Below are positions 23,729-35,409 of a DNA stretch of 64,000 nt, piece after piece; the first letter of the stretch is position 1, and each line of letters opens with the position of its first letter. A program made the translations under genes and the position numbers. The stretch covers positions 4,377,691 through 4,441,690 of the forward strand of contig CM066304.1 in NCBI GenBank assembly GCA_033807695.1. Reading direction: 5' to 3'. The stretch comes from Daedaleopsis sinensis (Eukaryota; Basidiomycota; Agaricomycetes; Polyporales; Polyporaceae). The notes below the pieces were generated by a model that was given only the letters and a program-made list of their open reading frames with translations, ran no database searches and was not told the DNA's origin.

Positions 23729-24135
23729 TCTAGACGATGTCCGCCGCGAACGCGTCCGAGCTCTGAGTCGCTCGCCGTTGCGGGTCTCATGGCTTTGGTT
23801 CGGCCCTCGGGTGGCTTCGAAAAGACGTCAGTTGTCGCTGTATCCTTTGTATCGAATATCCTTATGGTCCCGCAATGTATGCTGTCTGTTCACCTCTCGA
23901 CCTTTTGTTTTCAACTTGCGGTTGCTCGTCGACCCCAATTGCTCCTTTTGCCACGACAGGCTTTGCTACCGTAGTCAGCCCAACCACGCTACGTCGATCA
24001 CCCACGGTGAATCCAACGACTTCTCCCCAATGCCTTGCTGATACTCTCGCAGCGGCAGGTCGAAGATGACGACGTACGTGCAAGGACCGTAACGTGAGTG
24101 GTCTTCCATCGTCTTGTTCGATCGCATCAATGGTT
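23729..24135 (+). repeat. Extra copy of the eL8 tail and 3' flank (left)
   Basis: Starts within the last eleven codons of eL8, including the stop (TLSAA-ASEL), and continues through eL8 3' flanking sequence, but it sits directly downstream of secreted-protein gene A, with no eL8 body. It marks the junction of a tandem duplication whose unit is eL8 tail, spacer and secreted-protein gene. The same junction is in the right arm at 36160. Confidence 0.8.
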
Positions 24136-24993
24136 GCTGACCGCGGCGTCGCGCGTGGCTCGTTCAGTTGCGCAAACTTGAAGACAATTGGAAGGTCTTT
24201 CGTTGTGTGGTTCGCTCGACTGAGGGCGATCCACCGCGCGGGCGTGATCATGATGCGTGCTCGACTTATGCAAGTGCCCCGTGCATGACAGAGGGTGTAC
24301 CGTCGTGCATTTGGATGTCGCTGCTGCAGGGCGAATCGAGCGGAGACGACTTGCAGACAGTCCGACTTCGAGTTCACCTGAACGGGCCCCGGGTACGATA
24401 CCGACCCCATGCATGACGTGCAGCACTCTGCGGAACCGGGGCGCGTTGCGAGTCTAACTTCACTTTCGCCGATTCAGATGTTGTACTTAGCCGTGGAACC
24501 GGGAGACCGCGTCCTACTTACGGGATTCCCAAAACATTATCAAGCCGAGTGTTGATTGGCGTCGTGTCTGTGAGTCCGAGCTCTCTTCGTATCAGTCCTC
24601 TGTACGCTGTGAGATCACGGTATCGGATTTACAGAAGGAGCGTTCGAAGTGAATCGCTAGCCAGGACGGGTGTTGAAAAGGAGACTCAGTATCCGTGTAT
24701 CTGCGCTCGGTCGGGATGCTCATTGTCTATCCACAACACACAGCGCTCTTGTCCCGAACCCGTTCTATGGCGGGCCCGGCGACGCGTTCTGATGTTTCCC
24801 GATACGGGTACGGAAATACGTACAGGAGTCTCAACCGCCAGTATATATATATACTATTCCGGAGGGCAAGCTCGACATTCCGTCACCTTCGAGTCCATCC
24901 ATATAACCTCACCGTGAGTGATCCATTCATGACAACTGCACGCTTTACTGAATGCTGATCCAGATTGTTATTCGAGCCTAATCGTCATTCGCT

Positions 24994-25571
24994 ATGGTCA
25001 AGCTCTGGACCTTCATCTACACTCTCGCCGTCACTGCCGGTGCCGTCGCCGTCCAAGGCGCATCGCTCGTAGCCCGCGGTCAGTTCTCATTCCTCATAGT
25101 GCATCAGCGTTTCGCGCCGCCCGCATCCCATTCACTCCTTCTCATCTCTCAGAATCCTGCGTGAAGAACGACCACGGCCATCTCAAATGCGAGACGTCCG
25201 GGGGGAGCCCGCTCGTCTCCGACTGCGAAGCCGCGATCAACGAGCTCCCCGACGACAGTACCTGCTTCCAAACCAACGGACGCAAGTCGCACTGTACCAC
25301 CCTCAAAAAGCGGGGGACGTGCAAGATCGATGTCTGCGGCGAGGTGGATTCGCGGTTGTACACAAAGCACTCCGGTACTACTACCAGCACCGGGTGCAAG
25401 GACTACCTGAGGAATCTCCTGCACGACTGCAAGAGCGGCAGCGTCGTCGGCGGGCAGATCTTCCCCCAGCAGTGCAGTGTTAACTATGAACTCGCCCCGC
25501 CGGTTAGCGATCCGGAGTACAAGAGCTCCAATCGCTACAGGATCCAGTTCTCGCACAGCCGAGCAGCGTGA
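24994..25571 (+). CDS. Small secreted cysteine-rich protein, copy B, 167 aa
   Basis: Exons 24994-25078 and 25153-25571, with the intron at the same place as in copy A. The signal peptide starts MVKLWTFIYTLAVTAG. All ten cysteines are kept. The middle is the most diverged of the three copies: FQTNGRKSHCTTLKKRGTC, then EVDSRLYTKHSGTTTS where copies A and C have QAESALFRPNTGH-type sequence. The tail ends RIQFSHSRAA. Its upstream spacer is a diverged copy of the one before A, so it arose by tandem duplication. The intact frame despite divergence suggests it is kept as a gene. Function unknown. Confidence 0.85.
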
Positions 25572-25702
25572 TACGTACCCCGTACCGTACTATGTCACTC
25601 TATAATTTACTGTATACCTCCATCGATGTTCTGACCCATGACCTGTCCGCACGCCGACGGTACACTGAGTTCCATAGCTAATGGATGCTATAGGATACGC
25701 TG

Positions 25703-27445
25703 TCATCTTGGGGTAACGCATAGCCATAGGTACAGCTCGTCAAGAACCGCGTCGTCCAGACTCATGAACTGTCTCAGCTCTGAGGCCTCGCGGTCATCCT
25801 GTACTGATGCAAGGATGTTTGGACCAATCGGGTGATCCCGGAGATATTTGAAGGCGAACTCAAGGTCACCGACGTCGGGCACCGGGGGAAGAGGGTACGC
25901 CTGGGCGTATGTCGCGAGCTCCGAGACCGAGATCGGCACTTGCAGGGCCGTCGAGCGCAGAGGCGAGAGAATGGCATGTGCGCAAGCGACCGTCAATCGG
26001 GTGTGCATACTGCTCGTGCTGATCGGGATCCTAGCTGTGTCGATGGGGTGACCGATGTATCGCGCGGCGATGATGTCGCGGCAGACCGGGTGGAGGAGCT
26101 CCAGCTCGGAGTCTGCGTTGACCGTCGGGTGCGACCGCGAGACGACAAGGGACTGGAGTACGTCTTTTAATGCGCCCATGATGGTGGCTCCCGGACGGCC
26201 GGAAAGCAGAGCCAGCACGCGCGGCGTGACTCCATGCGGCTCAGACGGGTCGGGGATATAGCCCACGAAGGAGGACAGGAACGCGCTCTCCTCTTCTGTC
26301 GGGCGCGTGCGGGTCCAGCGCGTGCGCATGACTGGCCACAGAAACTGCCTCCAGAGATGTTCCGCAAAGGGGGTGAGCGGCTGGAACCTCGCATCTATTG
26401 CCGGCGGCGGATGCGGCGTGGCCGAGACGAGGAGGGCGACGCGCGCAAGGAAGACGGCCCGGGACGCTAGGAGAAACGAGGATGCCGCTCGCGCGTACAG
26501 GTACCAGCCGTGGGCCTTCTCCGCCAACTTGTCGACCTGATCCTGGTGTTCGACACACCAGCTGCGGCTCCAGTCGTACACCCCCAGCTCTGACAGGAAC
26601 AGCGTGCGCACGTCGCCGAGTGCGGAGGACGAGAAAGCGTGAAGGGAGACAGTGTAGACAAACGGAGCCACGCCCCACGAGTCCAAGACCGGTCCCTGAC
26701 GCGAAGTGACGAAGATCCGCAGTTGCGAGGGAGCGTTCTTCGCACAGGACACAAGCAGCTGCAGAAACTCGAGAGCCCGAGCTTGCCACTCAGCCGACTT
26801 GGCCGAGTCTGCATTGCCTCCATCCAAGGCGTCGACGACGATGCATATAGGAGGGTGGTCGGCAGGCAGTGTCTCTAGCGGCCGCCGGATGAGTTCTTTG
26901 GATACCCACCGCACGTCCGAGAGGTCGTGTGTGCTCGCACCACGTGCGGCCTGGAGTATGGGCTCGTAGAGCACGGGCTGGGAGCGCGCGAGCTGCACGG
27001 CGAGCGTCGTCGCGACGAGCGAGTCGAGCGACCACGCGACCTCGTTGTGGACATCCCAGCCCTCGACACAGAAGAACGCGGCGCCGAGACGTCCGCTGGA
27101 TTGTAGACGGCGACATAGCTCGGCGGCGATCGTGGACTTCCCGGTGTAGGGTCCTCCGGTGAGGAAGAAGACGGGTTTCGAGCCCCACGATCCGCTGCTG
27201 TTTGCCCATTCGTCGAGCTCTGCTAGGAGTTCCTTGCGCGTCCCTGGGTCGCAGGGTCTTTGAAGCAGAGAGGGTACAGCGATGGAACGGTCATGTGGGA
27301 GGAGTCCCTCGATTGCTTCGTCCTCGGACATCTTGCCGGCGACCGTGTATGTATTCAGATCCGCTTCTAAAGGAGCTGCCGGTGTGATCTGTGGAGGAGA
27401 CGTGGTCTCGTGAGCTTGTGATCTCTCCCGGATCCCTGCGTGCAT
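25703..27445 (-). CDS. NACHT/STAND NTPase, 580 aa
   Basis: A single-exon frame. A Walker A loop, GGPYTGKST (residues 97-105), follows FFLT. Walker B is CIVVDALDG (201-209). A sensor-like LRIFVTSRQ lies near 246. The segment before Walker A (RPCDPGTRKELLAELDEWA) is the usual lead-in of fungal NACHT proteins. The C-terminal part has the winged-helix-like FLSSFVGYIPDPSEPHGVTPRVLALLSG and ends without WD40 or ankyrin repeats, so it is shorter than typical fungal NLRs. STAND ATPases act as signalling switches, often in self/non-self or death responses. No effector domain is visible N-terminally. An unseen 5' exon is possible. It sits between the arms of the inverted duplication. Confidence 0.85.
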   Translation of the reverse strand: MHAGIRERSQAHETTSPPQITPAAPLEADLNTYTVAGKMSEDEAIEGLLPHDRSIAVPSLLQRPCDPGTRKELLAELDEWANSSGSWGSKPVFFLTGGPYTGKSTIAAELCRRLQSSGRLGAAFFCVEGWDVHNEVAWSLDSLVATTLAVQLARSQPVLYEPILQAARGASTHDLSDVRWVSKELIRRPLETLPADHPPICIVVDALDGGNADSAKSAEWQARALEFLQLLVSCAKNAPSQLRIFVTSRQGPVLDSWGVAPFVYTVSLHAFSSSALGDVRTLFLSELGVYDWSRSWCVEHQDQVDKLAEKAHGWYLYARAASSFLLASRAVFLARVALLVSATPHPPPAIDARFQPLTPFAEHLWRQFLWPVMRTRWTRTRPTEEESAFLSSFVGYIPDPSEPHGVTPRVLALLSGRPGATIMGALKDVLQSLVVSRSHPTVNADSELELLHPVCRDIIAARYIGHPIDTARIPISTSSMHTRLTVACAHAILSPLRSTALQVPISVSELATYAQAYPLPPVPDVGDLEFAFKYLRDHPIGPNILASVQDDREASELRQFMSLDDAVLDELYLWLCVTPR

Positions 27446-29357
27446 GGTGTAATGCGTCGAGGGCTTACCACTGTTAAGGATTGCCGGTCAAGGTCGTCCT
27501 TAATGCTTGGTGAGTCTCCGTGCGTGGTCTGCGATCCGACCGATGAAGTGTTACTGTGTATGATAATAGTTAGACGGGGCACTGCTGAGTGTAATCGACG
27601 TGAAAGTACCAATTGACGTTGCAGCACCTTGACGCGCGAGGCGGTGGGTAGTGACACATGTGATGGGAAGCGTGCGGTGGCTTTTCTCGTGGGGCGCTTA
27701 TCGGCACCTTGTGTTACCAAGTATTAGTAGTCGACGACGATACTTAGCCGTAGGGGAGAGAGGAGGATTGTTAATCGAAGGCGACAGAGATGTCGATACT
27801 ACTTGCAGTTGGGGCGTCGCAGAGACTAGTGCTCGTCTATGCTCGTTCATAGGGAGCTAGAGCGAAGGGCCTAGTAGAGGGAAGTCAGTCACGGTACGCC
27901 CGGGTCGTGCGGTAAATTTAGTGTTACGCTCAATCACTCTGTGTCGGGACATGGAGCTCGAGGTAGGATCTGTGGTTGAGTCAGATTACACCCCGGTATA
28001 GTTTCGGAATCCCCAGACGCATGCGATTCGATCGAAGATGGGCGTTGAACGTTGAAAGTTGAGGCCCTAGTAGAGGCGCGGCGAAGGAACATAAATGCTA
28101 GAGCTCGAGGTCGAGAGGCATCTTCAAACGCGAGTCAGTCGTGCCTCAAGCCTTCAGGCCACAGTGAGTGATGCGATACGACGCGTTTGCTTTAGCAACA
28201 GCCGTCGCGACACGGCGGGGAGCCGCGTCTAAATCCAGACTGGTATACATTCGCAATGAGGACCAAGCAGCCCTTCCGGGAGCGAGTGGGCGGCGTATTC
28301 CATTCACTAGCACCGAATCGAACGCATTGTGCCATGGGCCACGGCGGCGGGGCACTGAGTGCGGACTGTATCGCAGATATACACGAATCACAGCACGAGA
28401 GGAAAACGTACCAAGGCCTGGATGGAGCAGGATGGGCCGTGGACCCTCGGAGGACACATCGGATTGCCACACGAGATGTAGGGGTCGTGCCGGTCGGGCA
28501 CACGGGGTACGGAGAATGAATAAGACGGCGTCGAGATCGCTCGTAGCTCGCTGAGGTGTTGCGGTGGTGCTGTATAAAGTCCAAGAGTTTGCGCGTGAGC
28601 TGCGGATCTCATCAGAGCTACGCAGACGGGCAGAGGGGATCGATAAGACTCGAACGGGGAGAACCAACAGTAGGGTACCGTACGCACGATAATGACCATG
28701 AATTACGGATGCATTATGAACGATGGGGAGGGCGCGCGGCGTAGCGTGCACCGGTGAGCTGCGGGCCGGCTCTTGCGCCGAGGGTGGTGGGGTGCGTGAA
28801 CTAGAGAGGTGCGAAGTCATCGACCGGCGGCGCCTCGACCTGAGCATGCGGATGTCCATGAGGTCGCTGGCGGAGGCGTCGATGTGAGACGCTGGGTGTG
28901 GGATTAGCTTTTCAATCGGAAAATACGGGAAATTCAGGGCAGCTGAGTGGACGAATGAGTGTTGGGACAGAAATAGAGGTAGAAAAAGGACTCACAAAAT
29001 CAATAAACGGCTGCATACACGAACACTCAATCGAGGGTGAAGCACGCAGAAACGATGCAACGAAAAGTGCGGCAAGTGATGAATGCGTGATTGAGCAGAC
29101 GGACAGCAGAGTGATACAGCATTCGACCAAGGAGACGTCATAACGTGGGGGCGATGGTGATGGTAAGGTATCGAAGTATTGCGCGTGGTGGTGAGGAGAA
29201 AGCGAGAGAAGAACGAACTGCGAGTGTCCGGTGTCCATTTCCCCCTCCTCTACCGATGTCTCGGACTTCCCGTCTTCTGGCCCCTCGATCTGCCTCCTTC
29301 TGAGCGTGATGCGTGTTTATGTGTGCGGATGCGAGTGCGAGTGCGTGCTAGGAAAGC
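27446..29357. other. Intergenic, nothing recognised
   Basis: Long open frames such as 28146-28859 (minus) overlap equally long frames on the plus strand and have low-information Arg/Ser/Pro-rich translations. I do not accept them as genes. Includes the 3' flank of the dynein light chain gene. Confidence 0.35.
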
Positions 29358-29778
29358 TCATGACTTCCAGATGAGGATGGCGAGCGAGCCGATGTAGAAG
29401 TAGATGAAGTGCTTCGTTTCTAGCAGGCAGCGGATGAGCACTACCCACGGACACGACGAGAACAGAGCAGCCGCACTGCGACAGATCAAAGAGAGAGGAC
29501 GCACCGTGTGTGACATATGAGCCAAAGTTCTTGCCGACGACGACGTGCCAGGTGGGCCCGTGGCGCTTATCGAACTCCTTCTTGATCTGGGCGGCGATGT
29601 CCTTCTCAATATTGTACTTCTCGAGGGCGGCAGAAGCAACGTCGACCGCCTCCTGCTGCATCTCGTCGCTCATATCCACGTTCTTGATGATCGCTTTAGG
29701 GCCCGCGCCGGTGTGGTCTTTGGCGAGCGAGCCCGAGTCGGACCCGGTGGGCGCGTCGACCTTGTCGGACATGGACAT
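29358..29778 (-). CDS. Dynein light chain, LC8/DYNLL type, 111 aa
   Basis: Exons 29778-29505 and 29419-29358. After a 27-residue low-complexity leader, the sequence is almost the universal LC8: [55 protein letters not shown], then [22 protein letters not shown]8 is a homodimeric hub that binds dynein intermediate chain and many other partners. The intron splits the Glu codon of THETK. Yeast Dyn2 and animal LC8 are about 89-92 residues, so the N-terminal extension is an addition. A second Met two codons downstream is an alternative start. An AG about 10 bp upstream of the start could end a 5'UTR intron. Confidence 0.93.
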
Positions 29779-32366
29779 CGTGAAGGCTGTTCGGGAGTAT
29801 GAGAGGGTATGTGGGTGGGATGCGAGCGAGGTACGTACAGAGACCGGCTTTTGAGGAGGAGGAGGAGGTACGAGGAGGAGGCTCTGGAACTTGAAGGCAA
29901 GCCGCAAGGACAACCTGGTTCAAAATGGGCACGTGCACACAACGCGGTAGGGCGCTAACGGCTGCCAGCACGCGGTATCCATCCTCATCTCATCTCCTCC
30001 TCCCCCCACGCACGACTCAAGCACTCATCGATCGCACTTGGACGCGTCAGGCGCGAGGTGAGTGCGCACGTAGCGCGGCATGCTCGCGCTGGCTGGAGCT
30101 CGCAGAGTCCCACCGCCATATGCTCCAGAAGCATGCGCTGTCTTCCGTCCACGCGCGACCCGTACTCTCCTCTCGCGATCCCGACAGAATACCTGGCTTC
30201 GACCTACGATTGACTTGCACGAGCGAATAGCTGATCTGCTGTTATTAGCCAAGCTCTCTCGCTTGTTGCCCTCGTGGTCTCTCTCCGCGTTTCTAGGTCG
30301 TGGACACGGAAGAGTGGGCAGATCCCGCGAGATTGGCTGTTCCTTCGGCCCCCCTCGAGCATGCCTTCGGTGAGTCTCTCACCACGCTTGATACTCCCTC
30401 CGTCTACTGTGCGTCTCCCACCTGTAAGGTCTCGTCCTCGTGCTCTTCTCGCACCCTTCTGTTGGTCGAATCGCAGTTGGGTCCTATGGCCACCTGCTCC
30501 AATCTCTTGAGGCCTAAACGTGTCTCTCGCTTCGCACTATGTGTCTTCAATGCCTGCAATCTCTGACTGTAGTACTCGTGGCTTTCCTGACCCCATCCAT
30601 ACGATCCTTCTACGGTTCACGCGTGCACATGTAAGCTCATTGTGCCCGTGCCGCTTTTCACTTGACTCTGGGGAACTTTCTCGCTATCTATCACTAATTT
30701 GTCACTATGCCGCGCTCACGATGTGACATTCTCATTCTGCAGCCGCACATTAACTCGTCCTGCAGCCAGCCCCGTCTCATTAGGACAGCGTGCCTCGCTC
30801 ACGCTTACCATGGCCTCGAGGGCACTTGAAGAACACTAATTGGTATGATCGGTCCTCACTTACCCTGCAGATGAGTGCGTGCGCGCATGGACAGGGGTGG
30901 GTGTCGCACGGGTACGGGTACGTGTGGACCAGTTGGTGACCCATTTCACACCCGCGGACCGTCGGGCTACCGATGGTTATAGTGCACACCCGTGAGGGCC
31001 TGACACCCGCCCTCCTTCTCGTGGACTCGGGCGCGTGCACGAAGTTCATCTGCACCGCCTGCGACGCCTACTCCGTTTGAGATTCAGCCTACCCAATACA
31101 GCAATCACACGCTCTGGTTAACATTGACATCCAAGTCGTAACCTACAACAGCATAACAGGGTACAGACCTTCTGAGACCTCATAACCTGGAACAACGAGT
31201 GTGGGCATAGAATAACGTCGTATAAGCTGGCTGGCACTTCGTCCGTGCGCGACAAGCCTGATACGCATTCTATCCCCGTAGGTGTATCTCCTTCGTGCGG
31301 AGGTCACTGCTGAACCCCTGTGCCCAGTACTGGATGGGTCGAGCGTTACGCACTCGAGACGTGGACTCGGACCCGCACGGGGACCCGTCACAAAGCCCGT
31401 ATCCGTGTAGACCCGTGATCTGTACAGGTACGGGTACGGGTGAGTGCAGCAGGTGTACGGCTTGACCCGTGCTACATCTTGGATCGTGATGATGATGACC
31501 TCTCGTCCAACAGTATAGAACAGCTCTTCGGAGTCTCATTTGCTCCCGTACTCACTTCATTCAGGCAATGTCCCTCGCTCACCGTCACTCGCGAATTCAA
31601 TTGGGCTGGCATCTGCCGCACTATCTTCTTGCTTGTGGACGTCATCGGATTCCTTGTACTTCTTGCGGATGACAATCCAGCGCGCAGGTGTGTTGCGAAC
31701 CCCATGCTTCACTGTTGTCACTGCGTGGTTATCTTCTACTAGGACCGCAGTCGCGCTTCCGGAGCTTGGGTGTGATTGTGTCACGTCTTGCACGCCTCCG
31801 CTTACTGCGAAACACTACCTGAATATTGTCACCGTGGCCGACGTACGCGCAGTCTTCGTCGTCGCAACCGCCGGACACTCTGTCGCGTTGCTTGACCGAG
31901 TAGGTCTAAGCTGCTCACAATAGCTGAAAGCGGATCGGCTATCATAGCAACAAGAGCAATATATTATTCTCCAGTTTGCGTATGGGTCCTCGGACAGGAA
32001 TCTCAGTCTGCCGCCAAAGGGCTAGTCTGAGCGATACCAGGTAAGTAAGGCGTAGTACTACTTTGCGTGCAGTGTAAGCCTGAGGTTAATTCAGCGACGC
32101 ATGTCACGCAGGTCACGCACTACTGTCAAAACCACGTGGCTTTGACAGGATGGGTTGAAGTCGCTCGTCGGGCGCTTTTTGTCGGGATTGTTCTTGCCTT
32201 CGACCTCATTGTTTTTGTCTTCGACCTCGTCGTTCTCGTGTTCGGCCTCGTCGTTCACCGCGTCGTCGACGACATACTCGACCCCGGGCTCGCCGGCGCA
32301 CACATTGCCGACACCTCTCGTTGAGGTCGCTGGTCGACACCTGTCGCGTCTCTGCCCGTCATCACT
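29779..32366. other. Intergenic with possible retroelement relic
   Basis: No intact gene recognised. Near 30975-31080 (plus) one frame reads HTREGLTPALLLVDSGACTK, which looks like the DSGA active-site region of a retropepsin. It ends at a stop soon after. Reverse transcriptase or integrase motifs are not visible nearby. Confidence 0.3.
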
Positions 32367-35300
32367 ATGCTCCTCGCCACTCTTTACGTTCTGCTCGCTG
32401 CCGCCCTCGTCGTGCACGCCTCCACGGTTGTTGTCGAGTACCCGCTCGACGACCAGCTCCCGCCCATCGCGCGCACCAACACTCCTTACTCCTGGACATT
32501 CCACCCCGACACCTTCCTTTCTGACTCGGGTGCCGCCCTCGCCTACTCAGTCTCTGATCTGCCCGCCTGGCTCGCCTTCAACCCCTCTACCCGAACGTTC
32601 TCGGGGACGCCTTCAGCGCCGGACGAGGGGTCACCGAGGGTTATCGTCAAGGCGAGTGACTCGTCCGACTCGGCCTCGTCTGGCGTCGATTTTTGCGTCA
32701 CGCCCTACCCCGCCCCGGAACTGCATATACCCCCCACGCAACAGTTCGATGCCAAGAACCCGTCTCTCTCGTCGGTCTTTGTCGTCTCACCTGCTTCCTC
32801 ACTCTATGGAAAACGGCCTGCGCTCCGAGTCCCGCCAAAGTGGTCGTTCAGCATCGGCTTCGACTATGGGACGTTCGTCGCGAAGAACAACCTTTACTAC
32901 GCCGCCCGCCAGTTCGACGGCTCGCCCCTCCCGGATTGGATCGCATTCAACGACCGTGCGATGACTTTCAACGGCGTCACTCCGAACATTACCGGCCCCT
33001 TCGTCGTCTCGCTGGTCCTCCACGCCTCGGACCAGGAAGGGTACAGCGCCTCCTCTGTCGACTTCGATCTTGTCATCTCCCCGCACGACCTCTCTCTCGC
33101 GAAGATTGCTCTTCCGACGGTCAACATTACTGCAGACCAGCCGTTCAGCTTCTCTCTGGGCTCCGCCGACTTTTCTGGCGTGCTTCTGGACGGTCAACAG
33201 GTCTCGTCGACGAACATTACCTCGCTCGTGATCGACACATCTCAGCTCGGCGGATGGCTCAAGTACGACCCGGCGAGCAAGACTCTCAGCGGCCAGTCTC
33301 CCTCCGACTTTGAAAAGGGTGTCTTGCCTGTGTCCCTCACGTCGGCCTTCAACCAGACACTGCGCACGAACATCACCCTCACCGCTGTCCCCTCGTTCTT
33401 CTCGGGCGACAACCTCAAGGCAATACTAGCGGCCACCGACAGCACTGTCGACTTCAACCTCGCTCAGTTCTTCTCGAACTCCACCGGACTCGGCAAGAAC
33501 TCGGACGTCGACGTAACCGCCTCTTTCGACCCTCTCGAGTCTGGTGATTTCTTGAGCTTCGACACTGGCGCCGCGCACCTCTCTGGCCATGTCCCCGACA
33601 AGCTCTCGTATGAGCACATTGCCGTGACCTTCACAGCGTACTCGCGAATCACACACTCGACGTCTCATACGACACTGCCGATCTCGCTCTCAACCACCGA
33701 CTTTGAGAACAAGTCGTCCGGCCACGGGATGTCACCTGCTGCCCGTTCGAAGCTCCTCCTCGGCCTTAAGATCGCGTTCGGCATCATCTGCGGCTTCGTC
33801 AACTTGGCAATTCTGCTCGCCATCTTGCGGCGATGCACACGGGAACCGGACTCGGCCGAGGTTGGAGAGGGTGCGCACCGCGGGTGGACAATTGAAGAGA
33901 AAAAGTGGTACGGGATTGGAATCGATGTTAACGGTGAAAAGTGCGAACCTCCTTATTCTGCGCGTTGGAGCGAGGGCATGATCTCACCTTCGCATCTGTC
34001 GAGCAGCCATCAAGAGGGGATCGCCGCAACGCTCACGCGAGTGCTGACTCGGACCCTGTCAAACATCTCGCGCAACAGGTCGCCCCTCAGTCCGGTCGGG
34101 CACTCGGAAAGTCCGCCGGTTATGAAGAAGGTCGAGTTCATGGGCAAGGTACGGGCAAAGGCACGTGGTGTTAGCGATAAGTACCGGCGAGTCGTCAGCG
34201 CACCCAGGCGACCGGTCATCGGCAAGCCGACTCTCATCACCACGGACAATGTCAATCGCGCAGGTATCGATGGGCTCCCGTTCACCAGCACCCAGGGTCT
34301 GCTGTCGATTCACGACCTCCCGCCCTCGGACGACGCGGCCACCAGTCGCTACGCCCACAGCGGACTCATCAGCCTTATCAACTCCCCATCGTCTTCGACA
34401 GACGGGCGCTCGATCCCGCGCCGCCGTGCGGACTTTGCTCCTCCGAAGGTCATCATGACCCCGCCGCCGCCTGCTCACATACCAGGCAACCGCTCTGTCG
34501 AGTCCCTCGCCGACTCACTCGCCACCAACTCCTCGTCACGTACGCACGAGACGGAGGCGGTCGTACAACACGCGACGCGCGCGACGAGCGTGCGCAGCGG
34601 CTACTCGTTCTACCCGGATGAATCAATGCGCCCCCGCCTGGTGCCCTTCACGAGCGGCGCCCGTGTACCGGTCCCGAAGCTTCCTTCGTCGTTTTTCTCG
34701 CCCGACCCGAACATGGACCCCGGGAGTCCGATCGCTGTGCAGGCGACGACGAAGCGGGTCGTGAGCCAGATTGCGAAGGTGTTCCGGGGGAGCCAAGTGC
34801 CGTCGCTGCCTCCTCACCCACCGCTTGAGAGCGTCGACGAGCTCAGAACCGGAATGGAGTACGTGAGGGCCCTGGGCGGCGACGGACGCAACTCGTTGCA
34901 TGTTCCCGATGGTGCGTGTTCCTGCCTCTTTTATATTTCCTCCCGACGAGCTAATGCACGGTTATGCATTTTCAGGCGACCGCTCTCCAGCAAGCTCGGC
35001 GATGTCCTTCTCGTCCCTCGAGTCGTCGCATCAAGGTCACCTCGACCCCGCGACGCACAGGCCGCGCGTCCCGCCCCCCACCCCGCGCGTGCTCGCGCGC
35101 ACCGGCGAGCGGTTCAAGTTCCGCATCCCGGTCACGGTGTCCGGCGCGTCCCCGAACCCGGGCCCCTCGCACGCGAACAAGCGCGTGTCGAAGAGCATGG
35201 CCGCGCACAACCTCGAGGCGCGCCTCGTCTCCGGCCGGCCGCTCCCGAAGTTCTTCAACGCGACGTTTGACCGCAGCGCGGGCGTCGGCGTGGAGATGTG

Positions 35301-35409
35301 GGGCGTGCCTGTGCGCGCGGATACGGGCGAATACGAGGTCGGGGTGTACGAGGGCGCCGAATGCGTCGGGCGCATCGTCCTCGAGGTCGTCGAGCGGAAG
35401 GCGAGGTGA
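32367..35409 (+). CDS. Axl2-like membrane protein with cadherin-type repeats, 992 aa
   Basis: Exons 32367-34911 and 34976-35409. A signal peptide (residues 1-18) is followed by an extracellular part with dystroglycan-type cadherin-like (CADG) repeats. These are marked by PAWLAFNPSTRTFSGTP, PDWIAFNDRAMTFNGVTP, GGWLKYDPASKTLSGQSP and a fourth LSFDTGAAHLSG. One transmembrane helix lies near residues 464-487 (IAFGIICGFVNLAILLAIL). The long Ser/Pro/Arg-rich cytosolic tail ends in a conserved-looking block (GERFKFRIPV to the C-terminus). This is the layout of fungal Axl2/Bud10, a plasma-membrane landmark for bud-site or polarity and septin organisation. The role here is inferred from layout. The 64-nt intron is phase 1. 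Confidence 0.85.

Larger units (their letters stand above)
20488..24135 (+). repeat. Left arm of a 3.7-kb inverted duplication
   Basis: Read on the plus strand, this arm matches 39525 down to 35742 on the minus strand. Both have the same order: eL8 first-intron sequence, eL8 exons, eL8 3' flank, about 1.2 kb of spacer, a secreted-protein gene, then a second copy of the eL8 tail. Similarity is obvious in exons, introns and spacer, with many substitutions and small indels. The left boundary falls inside eL8 intron 1. Confidence 0.85.

Noticed and set aside
28146..28859. 237-residue open frame on the minus strand
   Set aside because: It overlaps long open frames on the other strand, is Arg/Ser/Pro-rich throughout, and has no domain, signal peptide or splice support.
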